NCBI GenBank assembly: GCA_945869715.1
Contig: CAMBPP010000001.1
Coordinates: 1 to 38,912 of the forward strand
DNA from: Bifidobacterium breve
GTDB lineage: Bacteria; Actinomycetota; Acidimicrobiia; Acidimicrobiales; Ilumatobacteraceae
Length of the DNA: 38,912 nt
Reading direction: 5' to 3'
The position numbers and the translations under genes were made by a program. How positions within the stretch are numbered: position 1 is the first letter of the stretch; every line of letters starts with the position of its first letter. Positions 15,564 through 23,071 of the stretch are shown piece by piece. The notes under the pieces are model-generated. The model had not been told where the DNA came from. It was given only the letters and a program-made list of their open reading frames with translations, and searched no databases.

Positions 15564-16552
15564 CGACATAACCATTCGTGGTTTTCTGCAAACCAACGAG
15601 TGAAATACGTGAGAATAATGTCTGCTCCAGCACGCCGTATGGCCGTGAGTTGTTCAAGTGCCACTGTGTCATGGTCGATCCATCCGTTAGCGGCCGCAGC
15701 CTTCACCATGGCGTACTCACCACTCACGTGATACGCAGCAATAGGCAAATGAGTCATGGCGCGCACAGTAGAGATGACATCGAGATAAGAAAGTGCGGGC
15801 TTCACCATGACAATGTCGGCGCCTTGGTCGATGTCGGCTTGCACTTCAAGAAGTGACTCGCGTGCATTGCGAAAATCTTGCTGATAACCCTTGCGATTGC
15901 CTCCATTGGCAATGCTGACATCTACGGCATCGCGAAATGGGCCATATAAACCCGATGCGTATTTTGCTGAATACGCCATAATGGCAACATCACTAAACCC
16001 GTTGGCATCGAGTGCACTACGAATGACACCAACTTGCCCGTCCATCATGCCACTTGGTGCAACTACTTGTGCTCCTGCACTTGCTTGAGCAACTGCAATT
16101 TTCGCATACACATTGAGCGTGGAATCGTTGTCTACATCGCCATTTTTCCCGATGATGCCACAATGCCCGTGGCTGGTGTACTCATCGACGCACAGGTCTG
16201 CCATGAGCACTAATTCGCTACCAACAGTCTTTGATAAACGCTGTAAGGCAACTTGCACAATTCCTTGAGGGTCAAATGACCCAGAACCAATTTCATCTTT
16301 TTTCTCTGGCACGCCAAACAAAATGACGCCACGCACACCCAGAGATGCAAGTTCTTGTACTTCTCGTTCTAACGAATCTAAAGAATGTTGCACGACCCCA
16401 GGAAGAGACGCAATAGGTTGGGGTGACGTAATTCCTTCCTTCACAAAAAGCGGAGCTACAAAATTGCTGGTGTGCAAACGTGTTTCAGCTACGAGTTCTC
16501 TCATAGCTAAAGATGTACGAAGTCGACGAGGGCGCGATACGGGAAATGCCAC
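15560..16552 (-). CDS. hemB: porphobilinogen synthase (delta-aminolevulinic acid dehydratase)
   Basis: HemB condenses two 5-aminolevulinate molecules into porphobilinogen. The Schiff-base lysines are in YSAKYASG and MVKPALSYLD. The metal-binding stretch is DLCVDEYTSHGHCG, with two of the three zinc cysteines of the E. coli enzyme and Asp in place of the middle one; I think similar variants occur in other actinobacteria. The start is GTG at 16550-16552. A TAACAT hexamer six bases before this GTG suggests an internal leaderless promoter within the hem operon. The stop codon overlaps the hemL start. Confidence 0.96.
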   Translation of the reverse strand: MAFPVSRPRRLRTSLAMRELVAETRLHTSNFVAPLFVKEGITSPQPIASLPGVVQHSLDSLEREVQELASLGVRGVILFGVPEKKDEIGSGSFDPQGIVQVALQRLSKTVGSELVLMADLCVDEYTSHGHCGIIGKNGDVDNDSTLNVYAKIAVAQASAGAQVVAPSGMMDGQVGVIRSALDANGFSDVAIMAYSAKYASGLYGPFRDAVDVSIANGGNRKGYQQDFRNARESLLEVQADIDQGADIVMVKPALSYLDVISTVRAMTHLPIAAYHVSGEYAMVKAAAANGWIDHDTVALEQLTAIRRAGADIILTYFTRWFAENHEWLCR

Positions 16553-16558
16553 AACCGA

Positions 16559-16564
16559 ATGTTA
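16559..16564 (-). promoter_or_regulatory. candidate -10 hexamer of a leaderless hemB transcript
   Basis: TAACAT reads on the minus strand with six bases (TCGGTT) between it and the hemB GTG start. The spacing matches the other TAnnnT hexamers of this window and would place the transcription start at or next to the start codon. The hemD-hemB gap is 21 bases, so this would be an internal promoter. Confidence 0.35.
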
Positions 16565-16573
16565 TGGAGGTTG

Positions 16574-17332
16574 TTACGCAAAAAGCACAACAAGGGCGGC
16601 GCAAATACCCTCAGGAGTTGGTACTTCTGCCACTGCATGAACCTCTAGCCCAAGTGATGTCGCAACTTTCTGCGTTACCGGCCCGATGACAACAACTTTT
16701 CCTTTGAAATTTGTGCCCAATGCCGACACCCAACTTCGAGCAGCGCTGCCCGACGCAAAAATGACAGCATCACCGTGTTGCACCTGTTCTCGAGTTTCAC
16801 CTGATGGAACACAATGAGCAGTGCGATACGCATTCACCCGAGTGACTTCCCAGCCCTTTTCCGTGAGCCCAGCAACGACCGTTAGATCGGCACCTTCGCC
16901 TTGCACAAGAAGGACTCTGTTTCCCTGTGAACCACTCATATGCGTAGGGAAACTCTGTACTAGCCCCTCTCCGCTTGGCACTGCAGCCTGCACGTCAATT
17001 TCAATTCCCAATACATCTTCAATGACTTGCCGGGTTCCATTTCCTAGAACAGCTATGTGTGGAATGCGCATTGTGTTGTCAATGGAGCGCTGAAGCGCAG
17101 CAGTCACTCGACGTGCCCCATTTGGTGATGACACCACCAGCCACTCATAAGAACTGATATTTGCCAGCGCTCCATCACGGGCTGCTCCACCGTCGAGGGG
17201 TTCAACAATTTCAATGAGTGGCAAAGAAATAACATGTGCACCTGCGGCACTCAACGCATCAGCTACTGGCCCCGCCTGTTCTTCAGCACGCGTCACCACA
17301 ATCTGCCGACCACTGAGTGGAAATGAGGACAC
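16574..17332 (-). CDS. hemD: uroporphyrinogen-III synthase
   Basis: HemD closes hydroxymethylbilane to uroporphyrinogen III with inversion of ring D. The family is weakly conserved; recognition rests on the N-terminal GRQIVVTRAEEQAGPVADAL pattern, the bilobed layout with VVSSPNGARRV in lobe one and VIFASGSAARSWVSAL in lobe two, and the position directly after hemC. The frame is open to 17455, but I chose the GTG at 17330-17332 (252 residues), which begins just before the conserved start and lies four bases after the hemC stop. Longer starts would overlap hemC by more than 100 bases. No fused methyltransferase domain is present. Confidence 0.9.
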   Translation of the reverse strand: MSSFPLSGRQIVVTRAEEQAGPVADALSAAGAHVISLPLIEIVEPLDGGAARDGALANISSYEWLVVSSPNGARRVTAALQRSIDNTMRIPHIAVLGNGTRQVIEDVLGIEIDVQAAVPSGEGLVQSFPTHMSGSQGNRVLLVQGEGADLTVVAGLTEKGWEVTRVNAYRTAHCVPSGETREQVQHGDAVIFASGSAARSWVSALGTNFKGKVVVIGPVTQKVATSLGLEVHAVAEVPTPEGICAALVVLFA

Positions 17333-17336
17333 TCTC

Positions 17337-18227
17337 TTAGCGCCTTCCAATTTGATCGCGTGAAGTTCGTGCGAGTTGTGCAGCGATGAGCGTTCCATTT
17401 TCTTCATCTGAGACATCGGCTTGCATGGAGATTGAACGGGCTTGGGCAGTGTCATCTGTGGCTAAAAAGGTAGTAAGAATATTTTGGTCATTTACAAACG
17501 CACCGACGGGAAGCGAACATCCACTCCCCAAAACTCTTAAAAAGGCACGTTCAATTACCACAGCATGTCGTGTGGCCATGTGATCAATTGACTGAACAAG
17601 TTGCTGCGTTTCTAAGTCACCGAATCGATGTTCAACAGCAACACAGCCTTGACCCACCATCGGCACAAAAAACTCCGGATCAAGAACTTCAGCAATTTTT
17701 TCTGTGAGCCCCAACACCTGAAGAGCCGCAACCGCCATGACTACTGCGCCACCAACTGGCACTTTTTCTAGTCGCGTACCAATGTTGCCGCGCAATTCAA
17801 CAAATTGAAGATCGGGGCGCATTACCCGCAATTGCGCACGTCGCCGAACTGAACCTGTAGCAATAGTTGCCCCTATCTCAAGTTCTTGAAGAGTGCTCCC
17901 AATCAGAGCATCGCGCGCATCGCGTCGCGCACACCACGCTCCAATTTCCAAACCGTATTCAGTAACGGTAGGAAGGTCTTTTGCTGAGTGCACTGCAATA
18001 TCGGCACGCCCATCGAGCACTGCCTGCTGTACTTCTTTCACAAAAATTCCTTGGCCTGCCATCTGGTGCAGTGGAACATCGGCGCGCTGGTCGCCCTTGC
18101 TTTCAACAAATACCAGTTTGCACTCAATTTCTGGGTTCTCACCTGTCACTGAATCGGCAACAAATTGTGCTTGCGTGCGAGCCTGTGGGCTTGGCCGGGT
18201 GGCGATACGAAGAATCTTTTGTGTCAC
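17337..18227 (-). CDS. hemC: hydroxymethylbilane synthase (porphobilinogen deaminase)
   Basis: HemC polymerises four porphobilinogen units into hydroxymethylbilane. The cofactor-binding Cys is in LGSGCSLPVGAF (about residue 237 from the chosen start). Substrate-contact blocks include ADIAVHSAKDLPT, the arginines of GSVRRRAQLR, and ELRGNIGTRLEK. I chose the GTG at 18225-18227 (296 residues), 16 bases after the hemA stop, because the family begins a few residues before LRIATR. The frame is open to an ATG at 18275, which would overlap hemA by 32 bases. Confidence 0.94.
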   Translation of the reverse strand: MTQKILRIATRPSPQARTQAQFVADSVTGENPEIECKLVFVESKGDQRADVPLHQMAGQGIFVKEVQQAVLDGRADIAVHSAKDLPTVTEYGLEIGAWCARRDARDALIGSTLQELEIGATIATGSVRRRAQLRVMRPDLQFVELRGNIGTRLEKVPVGGAVVMAVAALQVLGLTEKIAEVLDPEFFVPMVGQGCVAVEHRFGDLETQQLVQSIDHMATRHAVVIERAFLRVLGSGCSLPVGAFVNDQNILTTFLATDDTAQARSISMQADVSDEENGTLIAAQLARTSRDQIGRR

Positions 18228-18243
18228 TGGTTGCTCATGTTCA

Positions 18244-19506
18244 TCAGTGAAGATGAAAGAGGTCGCGCACGGCATCGGCTAGGCGCTCACCTTGAGGAGT
18301 TCCTGCGCCTTCTTTTAACCGCACAGCAGGTTGATGCATGATTTTTGCTGTGATTCCCTTGGTGAGTGCTTCAACGGCTTCGCGCTGTTCATCTGTTAAT
18401 GCGGCGAGTCGTTTTGCATACCGTTCTATTTCAGCGGTACGAATTTCTTCCGCAGTCTCATGCAACGCAGCAATGAGCGGTGCGGCTTGTCGCGCCGTTG
18501 AGTCAATGGTATATCGCTCTAACTCTTCTGAAATGATGACGCGCACTTTTGATACTTCACCTTCACGCTGTTCAACACCTTTACGCGCCCAATCACGAAG
18601 GTCGTCAAGGTTCCGTAATTCAATGTTTTCGAGATGCCCCACATTTGCTTCCACATCACGGGGAACTGCAATATCGATCACAAGAAGTTTTTTGCCGCAA
18701 CGCACACCCATTACTTGTTGCGCTTTTTCATAATCGAGAATGAAGTTTCCCGAACCAGTACATGTAACGAGAACGTCGACTTGATGCAATGCTGCATCGA
18801 GGCTTTCTAGTGGCAAAGTAGCTGCACCTAAACGGTTCGCGAGTTCTTCACTGCGCGCTGACGTGCGATTCACTACCGTAATTTCTGTTGTGGGGTTTGC
18901 AGCAATAGCAGTAGCTACGCCTTCGCCCATTTCACCTGCGCCAACGATGAGTACTTTTTTATTTGCCAAAGTACCGAGTAGTTCACGTGCCATTTCCACT
19001 GCGGCAAATGATATTGATGTTGTTGAACGAGAAATAGCAGTTTCGGTGCGTGCTCGTTTACCTGTTTCAAGTGCATGACGGAAAAGAAGATTTAACGTAG
19101 AGCGCGATGCACCTTCACCTTGAGCGTTGGTCCATGCATCGCGCACTTGTCCAAGAATTTCATGCTCACCAATGACTGCTGAATCGAGCCCACACGCCAC
19201 TTCAAAGAGATGCGTAATGGCTGCATCGTCATGTTGGTTGTAGAGGTGGTTGTTCAATTCATCGGGCATGAGCCCGCCTAATTCACAAAAGAAGTCGCTG
19301 ATGTCGGCGTAGGCGGCATGAAACTTTTCAGTTACTGCGTACACCTCGGTGCGGTTACACGTTGACAGCACAACCGCTTCACGAATGTTGTTACGTGACG
19401 ACAAAGAATGCAAAGCCTTCGCCATATCTGCGGGGTTGATCGCTACTTTTTCCAGCACCTGCAAAGGGCTCGTGCGATGGTTCACACCAATGACAACAAC
19501 AGACAT
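18244..19506 (-). CDS. hemA: glutamyl-tRNA reductase
   Basis: HemA reduces glutamyl-tRNA to glutamate-1-semialdehyde with NADPH and commits carbon to tetrapyrroles by the C5 route. The catalytic Cys50 is in LSTCNRTEVY, the NADPH site has VLIVGAGEMGEGV, and the C-terminal helices form the usual dimerisation domain. At 420 residues it has normal length. It starts 12 bases after the rex stop. Together with rex, hemC and hemD it reproduces the rex-hemACD operon known from Streptomyces, so repression by Rex at high NADH/NAD+ is not expected but derepression is: Rex leaves DNA when NADH rises. Confidence 0.97.
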   Translation of the reverse strand: MSVVVIGVNHRTSPLQVLEKVAINPADMAKALHSLSSRNNIREAVVLSTCNRTEVYAVTEKFHAAYADISDFFCELGGLMPDELNNHLYNQHDDAAITHLFEVACGLDSAVIGEHEILGQVRDAWTNAQGEGASRSTLNLLFRHALETGKRARTETAISRSTTSISFAAVEMARELLGTLANKKVLIVGAGEMGEGVATAIAANPTTEITVVNRTSARSEELANRLGAATLPLESLDAALHQVDVLVTCTGSGNFILDYEKAQQVMGVRCGKKLLVIDIAVPRDVEANVGHLENIELRNLDDLRDWARKGVEQREGEVSKVRVIISEELERYTIDSTARQAAPLIAALHETAEEIRTAEIERYAKRLAALTDEQREAVEALTKGITAKIMHQPAVRLKEGAGTPQGERLADAVRDLFHLH

Positions 19507-19518
19507 ACAGTGCCTACG

Positions 19519-20211
19519 CTATGCGCTCACAGCACGTGAGGAGGTAGTCGTCCCCTGGATGTGACTTAAAGAATTCACTTTTTGTTGCTCGTAGTAGCTC
19601 AAAATCTGTAATTCCCCTGCTAAATCGACCTTACTAATATGTACCCCTCGCGGAACTGACAAAACAATGGGCACGAAATTGAGGATAGAACCAACTCCGG
19701 CTCGCACCAGGCGATTCACTGCCTCTTGGGCAGTGGCTGCAGGCGTAGCGAGAACCCCAATGTTGACACCGCGTGTTTGCACCACTTCTGAGAGTTCATC
19801 GAGGTGCTGTACGCAAATACCGCCCACCTGAGTGCCGATTTTGCGGGGGTCAGTGTCGAACACGCCCACCAACCCAAAACCGCGCTCAACAAAGCCTCCG
19901 TAGTTAGCCAGGGCCTGACCTAAGTTTCCAGCACCCACAATGACAATGGGCCATTCATGGTTCACACCTAACTCGCGCTGAATTTGATAGGCGAGAAAAG
20001 CAACCTCATAGCCAACGCCTCGCACCCCATAACTGCCGAGATATGACAAGTCTTTACGCACCTTTGCCGCATTAACGGCAGCAAGTTCAGCCAGTTGGTC
20101 ACTCGAGATGTGAGTAACCCCTTGGGCAGTTACTTCACCCAATAAACGCAGGTACATCGGCAGGCGAATGAGTGCTGCTTCTGGGATTTTGCGACGTGGG
20201 GAATTGGGCAC
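19519..20211 (-). CDS. rex: redox-sensing transcriptional repressor Rex
   Basis: Rex binds DNA when NAD+ dominates and is released by NADH, so its targets switch on when the respiratory chain is limited. The N-terminal winged helix holds KIPEAALIRLPMYLRLL and the recognition segment NAAKVRKDLSYLGSYG. The Rossmann fold has IVIVGAGNLGQAL and VGVFDTDP. The start is GTG at 20209-20211, which gives the normal family N-terminus. A TAGCCT hexamer six bases upstream and a Rex-operator-like palindrome at 20229-20246 suggest a leaderless, self-regulated transcript that continues into the hem genes. Confidence 0.96.
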   Translation of the reverse strand: MPNSPRRKIPEAALIRLPMYLRLLGEVTAQGVTHISSDQLAELAAVNAAKVRKDLSYLGSYGVRGVGYEVAFLAYQIQRELGVNHEWPIVIVGAGNLGQALANYGGFVERGFGLVGVFDTDPRKIGTQVGGICVQHLDELSEVVQTRGVNIGVLATPAATAQEAVNRLVRAGVGSILNFVPIVLSVPRGVHISKVDLAGELQILSYYEQQKVNSLSHIQGTTTSSRAVSA

Positions 20212-20217
20212 ACCTTC

Positions 20218-20246
20218 AGGCTAGGCGCTCGTGCAGGTTTTCACAA
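20218..20246 (-). promoter_or_regulatory. rex promoter with candidate Rex operator
   Basis: The 18-mer TCGTGCAGGTTTTCACAA at 20229-20246 has a perfect TTCACAA half-site and a second half matching TTGTGAA at five of seven bases, with the four-base spacer of actinobacterial Rex operators. On the minus strand TTGTGA at the right end can serve as a -35, followed after 17 bases by TAGCCT (20223-20218) and then six bases to the rex GTG. The operator would cover the -35 and spacer, a repressing position. Confidence 0.6.
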
Positions 20247-20270
20247 AGTCTGGCGACCTTTCCTTTCCCC

Positions 20271-20276
20271 TAACCT
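20271..20276 (+). promoter_or_regulatory. candidate -10 hexamer for the gene at 20283
   Basis: TAACCT lies six bases before the ATG at 20283. The same hexamer occurs seven bases before the GTG at 25949. No good -35 is evident, and the Rex operator candidate lies 25 bases upstream, so Rex might also influence this divergent gene. Confidence 0.35.
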
Positions 20277-20282
20277 AAGGTG

Positions 20283-21059
20283 ATGGAAAACAGTGCCCTC
20301 GCCGCCAGCGCTGCCCTCATTTCCCTCGCTTTTTGCCTCCTCACCTATGACCGCTGGCTACGTCGTCGCGCTGCCCACGACCTGGCGTGGACCATTGCAA
20401 TGGCTTTGTTTGCACTTGGCGCCGGTTCGTTGTGGTGGGCCGAGAGTCGTGGTTGGAGCACTGCCAGCTTTCGCATCTTTTTTCTCACCGGTGCCATCCT
20501 CAATGTCCCTTGGCTTGGCCTCGGCACGGTCTATCTCTTATTCGGACAACGCGTTGGCCATGCAATTCGTACTGTTCTCGTTTTGCTGTCGGGCATCGCA
20601 ATTGGTGTTGTCCTCACCGCACCAACGAAACGTTCAGTCGACCCTGAGAACTTTCCCACCGCAAAAGAATTGTTTGGTCTTGGTCCGCGACTCTTTGCTG
20701 CACTTGGTTCAGCAATTCCTGCCCTCGTCATTATTGTGGGCGCCTTGTGGTCGGCGCTACGCATCATGCAACATCGTGTACCTGCTGCTACTACGTCGGC
20801 GCGACGCGCCGCAATTCACCCCAAACAACTTGCGGCTGGCAACTTACTCATTGCCCTTGGTGCAATTGTGTTGTCAGCTAGTGGAACCATTGCGGGTCGA
20901 CTTGGTAAAGACCGAGCATTTGCCATCACGCTGCTTGTAGGTGTTTCTGTTTTATTTGCCGGATTCATTGTGGCATCTAACGCTGTTGCAGTGCGCAAAG
21001 AGCGGTTGCGTTTGCTTATCGCAACATCAACAGTTGCACGATCCCTACAACAAGAATGA
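20283..21059 (+). CDS. polytopic membrane protein of unknown function
   Basis: The 258-residue protein has about seven hydrophobic helices separated by short loops, beginning with ALAASAALISLAFCLLTYDR and ending with a helix at roughly residues 218-238 and a basic tail RKERLR. The second helix region contains LWWAESRGW and the third begins in a FRIFFLTGAILNVPWLGLG segment, which suggests a conserved family, but I cannot name it. It is transcribed away from rex and shares the 71-base intergenic region with it. The ATG at 20283 is preferred; a GTG lies directly before it at 20280. A small ORF on the opposite strand overlaps its 3' end. Confidence 0.75.
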   Translation: MENSALAASAALISLAFCLLTYDRWLRRRAAHDLAWTIAMALFALGAGSLWWAESRGWSTASFRIFFLTGAILNVPWLGLGTVYLLFGQRVGHAIRTVLVLLSGIAIGVVLTAPTKRSVDPENFPTAKELFGLGPRLFAALGSAIPALVIIVGALWSALRIMQHRVPAATTSARRAAIHPKQLAAGNLLIALGAIVLSASGTIAGRLGKDRAFAITLLVGVSVLFAGFIVASNAVAVRKERLRLLIATSTVARSLQQE

Positions 21060-21102
21060 CTCCGAGAAGGAGTCCGACAACCAAAGTAGTAGCGGGTCTC
21101 AT
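21016..21102 (-). CDS. 28-residue single-helix membrane peptide (candidate)
   Basis: A short frame (ATG 21100-21102 to TAA 21016-21018) encodes MRPATTLVVGLLLGVILVV and a few more residues ending MLR, that is one membrane helix with basic ends. It begins 27 bases after the stop of the SAM hydrolase gene on the same strand, and its 3' half lies antisense to the end of the 20283 gene. No clear ribosome site exists (TAGGT 10-14 bases upstream is weak). The clean hydrophobic helix with flanking arginines argues for a real product, but chance cannot be excluded at this length. Confidence 0.35.
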   Translation of the reverse strand: MRPATTLVVGLLLGVILVVGIVQLLMLR

Positions 21103-21129
21103 AGCAATAACCTAGCGGAACTCACGTTG

Positions 21130-21999
21130 CTATTCTGATGCACTTTTTTTACCGATGTGCACTGCAGTAGATACTTGGCCTGCTTCTCCTGCACGAAGAA
21201 TCACTTGGTCGCCTACACCGACACCCACATCACGTGCTGCAGAATCTTGATCTTTTGCGATAGCCAACATTCCATACGAATCAATGACGAGACCAATTCC
21301 ACCAGTAGGAATTAATGCAAATGCAGTAGCAATAGTCGCTGATCGAGCCACGCCATCAACCACGATGGTAAGCAACAGCGACCCGCCTGACAAAAGAGTT
21401 GCAACATCTTCAAGGCCCACATTGAGTTGACAATTGCCGAAATGATCAACCCACGTCACTTCGGAGATAATTTCTGTGTCGCCAATTTGTGGAAGTGTCA
21501 CAAGTCCAGGCATGAGGAGATCGGCATCAATTGCATCACCTAGTTCGTCGAAGGGAACTCCGCTGCATAAATGCGCAGCTACTGGAGCAAAAATATCTCG
21601 CCCTGCAAATGTTGATCCGGGCGCAGGAAGGTGCAGTGCGACATTATTCAACACAACGGCTCGCTCGACTCCACCTACCATTCCAGCGGCGGGCGCCAAC
21701 AAACCATTGTCGGGGCCAATAAGAATTCCTTCGCCACCAGCAATTTCTAATGCAATGGCTTTACGTTGCGTGCCAACACCTGGGTCAACAACTCCAATAA
21801 CAATTCCGCGCGGCACATATTGGATGCAACGAGCCAACATCAAAGAACCAGCGCGCACGTCGTATGCGGGAACATGATGTGCGAGATCGGTAATGCGTGC
21901 ATGCGGGGCAAGGTCAGCAATAACTGCTTTCATTACTCCGACAAACTCATCGGCAGTTCCGTAATCGGTGAGAAGTGAAATGTGGTCGTAAGGCTTCAC
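21130..21999 (-). CDS. S-adenosyl-L-methionine hydrolase (adenosine-forming), DUF62 family
   Basis: The family splits S-adenosylmethionine to adenosine and methionine using water; relatives use fluoride or chloride. Family marks are the N-terminal LLTDYGTADEFVGVMKAVI with the conserved Asp, the ITDLAHHVPAYD segment, VIGVVDPGVGTQRKA, GPDNGLLAPA, and STFAGRDIFAPVAAHL. The C-terminal domain has WVDHFGNCQLNV. The length of 289 residues is normal. The gap of 258 bases upstream carries a GC-rich structured element that may be its leader or a separate RNA. The physiological role of this enzyme class in bacteria is poorly understood. Confidence 0.9.
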   Translation of the reverse strand: MKPYDHISLLTDYGTADEFVGVMKAVIADLAPHARITDLAHHVPAYDVRAGSLMLARCIQYVPRGIVIGVVDPGVGTQRKAIALEIAGGEGILIGPDNGLLAPAAGMVGGVERAVVLNNVALHLPAPGSTFAGRDIFAPVAAHLCSGVPFDELGDAIDADLLMPGLVTLPQIGDTEIISEVTWVDHFGNCQLNVGLEDVATLLSGGSLLLTIVVDGVARSATIATAFALIPTGGIGLVIDSYGMLAIAKDQDSAARDVGVGVGDQVILRAGEAGQVSTAVHIGKKSASE

Positions 22000-22037
22000 A
22001 TCTCTTTCCTATCTGAAATGAGAACAACTGGAAACTC

Positions 22038-22142
22038 AGAGAAAACGAACGAAGGGGTCGGTGTCAACCCCCCGATGACACCGACCCCTAAGGCGCGGCC
22101 CTTGCGGGCGCGACTCCCGAGCGGCAAGCCACTCGGTGATCT
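22038..22142 (-). ncRNA. candidate structured RNA ending in an intrinsic terminator
   Basis: Three consecutive hairpins lie in a GC-rich island inside an AT-rich gap. Read on the minus strand, hairpin 1 (22136-22117) is eight base pairs with a CUUG loop and one G-U pair. Hairpin 2 (22112-22094) is seven pairs with one bulged C and a GCAA tetraloop. Hairpin 3 (22089-22053) is a perfect 14-bp stem with a nine-base loop, followed by the U-rich TTCGTTCGTTTTCT. A TAACGT hexamer at 22154-22149 would start an RNA of about 100 bases. It could be a free small RNA, an attenuating leader of the SAM hydrolase gene, or the terminator of proC. It matches no family I can name. Confidence 0.5.
22053..22089 (-). 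terminator. intrinsic terminator, perfect 14-bp stem
   Basis: The minus strand reads AGGGGTCGGTGTCA, a nine-base loop containing six G, and the exact inverted repeat TGACACCGACCCCT, then a U-rich tract with isolated C and G. It ends transcription from proC or from the structured RNA just before it, 53 bases ahead of the SAM hydrolase start. On the plus strand the same hairpin has six C in its loop but lacks a U tract. Confidence 0.6.
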
Positions 22143-22257
22143 CCACGTACGTTACGCACAAGTTGACTGAATGAGAAAGATGTCACTCAATTTGTGAAAA
22201 ATAATCCTGTTTTTATACGCGATCAGATACTTTCTTGCCATTTTTGATGTTTTTAGG

Positions 22258-23061
22258 TTACTTCTCTGCCTCAATACCCATCTGGCGGCTGCGCTCTGTG
22301 GCGGCTCGAACGGCCTCCACAATGGCCTCACCCACACCTGATGAACGCAAGCTTGCAAGACCTGCCGCAGTGGTTCCACCAGGCGAGGTGACTCGTTCCC
22401 GCAATTGCGCAGGAGACTCTGTGCTCTGCGCAAGAAGTACCCCAGCACCGCGCAACAATTGCCGCACTAACGGGTCGGCTAATTCCGCATCAATTCCCAT
22501 TTCTTTGGCTGCCGCCATGAGCGACTCTGCAATATAAAAAAGATACGCCGGCCCCGAACCAGTGAGCCCAGTGATGGCGTCAATTTGTTCTTCTTGAACA
22601 CGCACTGCAATTCCGACACTGCCTAAAACTTCTGCGGCAAACTTCTCGCTACTTTCGGTGCACGACTTTCCCAACGCAAACCCCGCTGCACCTTCACCAA
22701 CGAGGGAAGGTGTATTGGGCATGGCACGAATAATAGCTACCCCATCACCAGCGGCTTTTTGCAATGTTGCAAGAGAAACACCTGCGGCAATAGACAACAC
22801 CGTTTGCGCGCCAGCTTTTACAGCAAGTGTTGTTGCTTGCGCAGCATCGCCAGGCTTCACGGCAATGACTGCTGCACTACATTTCTGTACGAACTCTTCT
22901 ATCTGAACACCGGGAAAAGTTGCACTGAGCGTTTTTCTTTGATCTGACGACAACTCAACAATGGTGAGCATGCTTGGGGCAAGACCCGCACGTAGTAGCC
23001 CGTGAGCCAACGCGGCTCCCATGTTTCCGCCGCCAAGGATGGTGAGTGATGCTTGTTCCAC
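22258..23061 (-). CDS. proC: pyrroline-5-carboxylate reductase
   Basis: ProC reduces 1-pyrroline-5-carboxylate to proline with NAD(P)H. The Rossmann start ILGGGNMGAALAHGLL, the AVKPGD loop, RAMPNTPSLVGEGA and the C-terminal signature GLTGSGPAYLFYIAESLM with VTSPGGTTAAGL are all present. The frame is open to 23151, but the upstream part overlaps the YbjN gene; I chose the GTG at 23059-23061 (267 residues), which fits the family length and lies ten bases after that gene's stop codon. Confidence 0.94.
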   Translation of the reverse strand: MEQASLTILGGGNMGAALAHGLLRAGLAPSMLTIVELSSDQRKTLSATFPGVQIEEFVQKCSAAVIAVKPGDAAQATTLAVKAGAQTVLSIAAGVSLATLQKAAGDGVAIIRAMPNTPSLVGEGAAGFALGKSCTESSEKFAAEVLGSVGIAVRVQEEQIDAITGLTGSGPAYLFYIAESLMAAAKEMGIDAELADPLVRQLLRGAGVLLAQSTESPAQLRERVTSPGGTTAAGLASLRSSGVGEAIVEAVRAATERSRQMGIEAEK

Positions 23062-23071
23062 ATCACTGACG

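Noticed and set aside
15560..16552. Hybrid metal site in HemB (DLCVDEYTSHGHCG)
   Set aside because: It differs from the E. coli three-Cys site, but I believe Asp at the middle position is common in actinobacterial HemB, so it is not a special finding.
22053..22136. 6C-type small RNA on the plus strand, because one loop holds six C
   Set aside because: The second C-rich loop of that family is missing and there is no U tract in the plus direction; the minus strand has the terminator-like tail.
22117..22147. tRNA-Ser-like 5' end (GGAGATC followed by CCGAGTGG) on the minus strand
   Set aside because: There is no anticodon arm, no T-loop GGTTCGAATCC and no matching 3' acceptor strand; the stretch is part of the hairpin series.
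22180..22200. TTGTGAA half-site of a Rex operator near proC
   Set aside because: The second half-site at the right spacing is absent; the neighbouring inverted repeat points the wrong way.
22152..22241. 29-residue basic ORF (MARKYLIAYKNR...) after proC
   Set aside because: No ribosome site, AT-rich non-coding-like composition, and it overlaps the probable promoter of the structured RNA.
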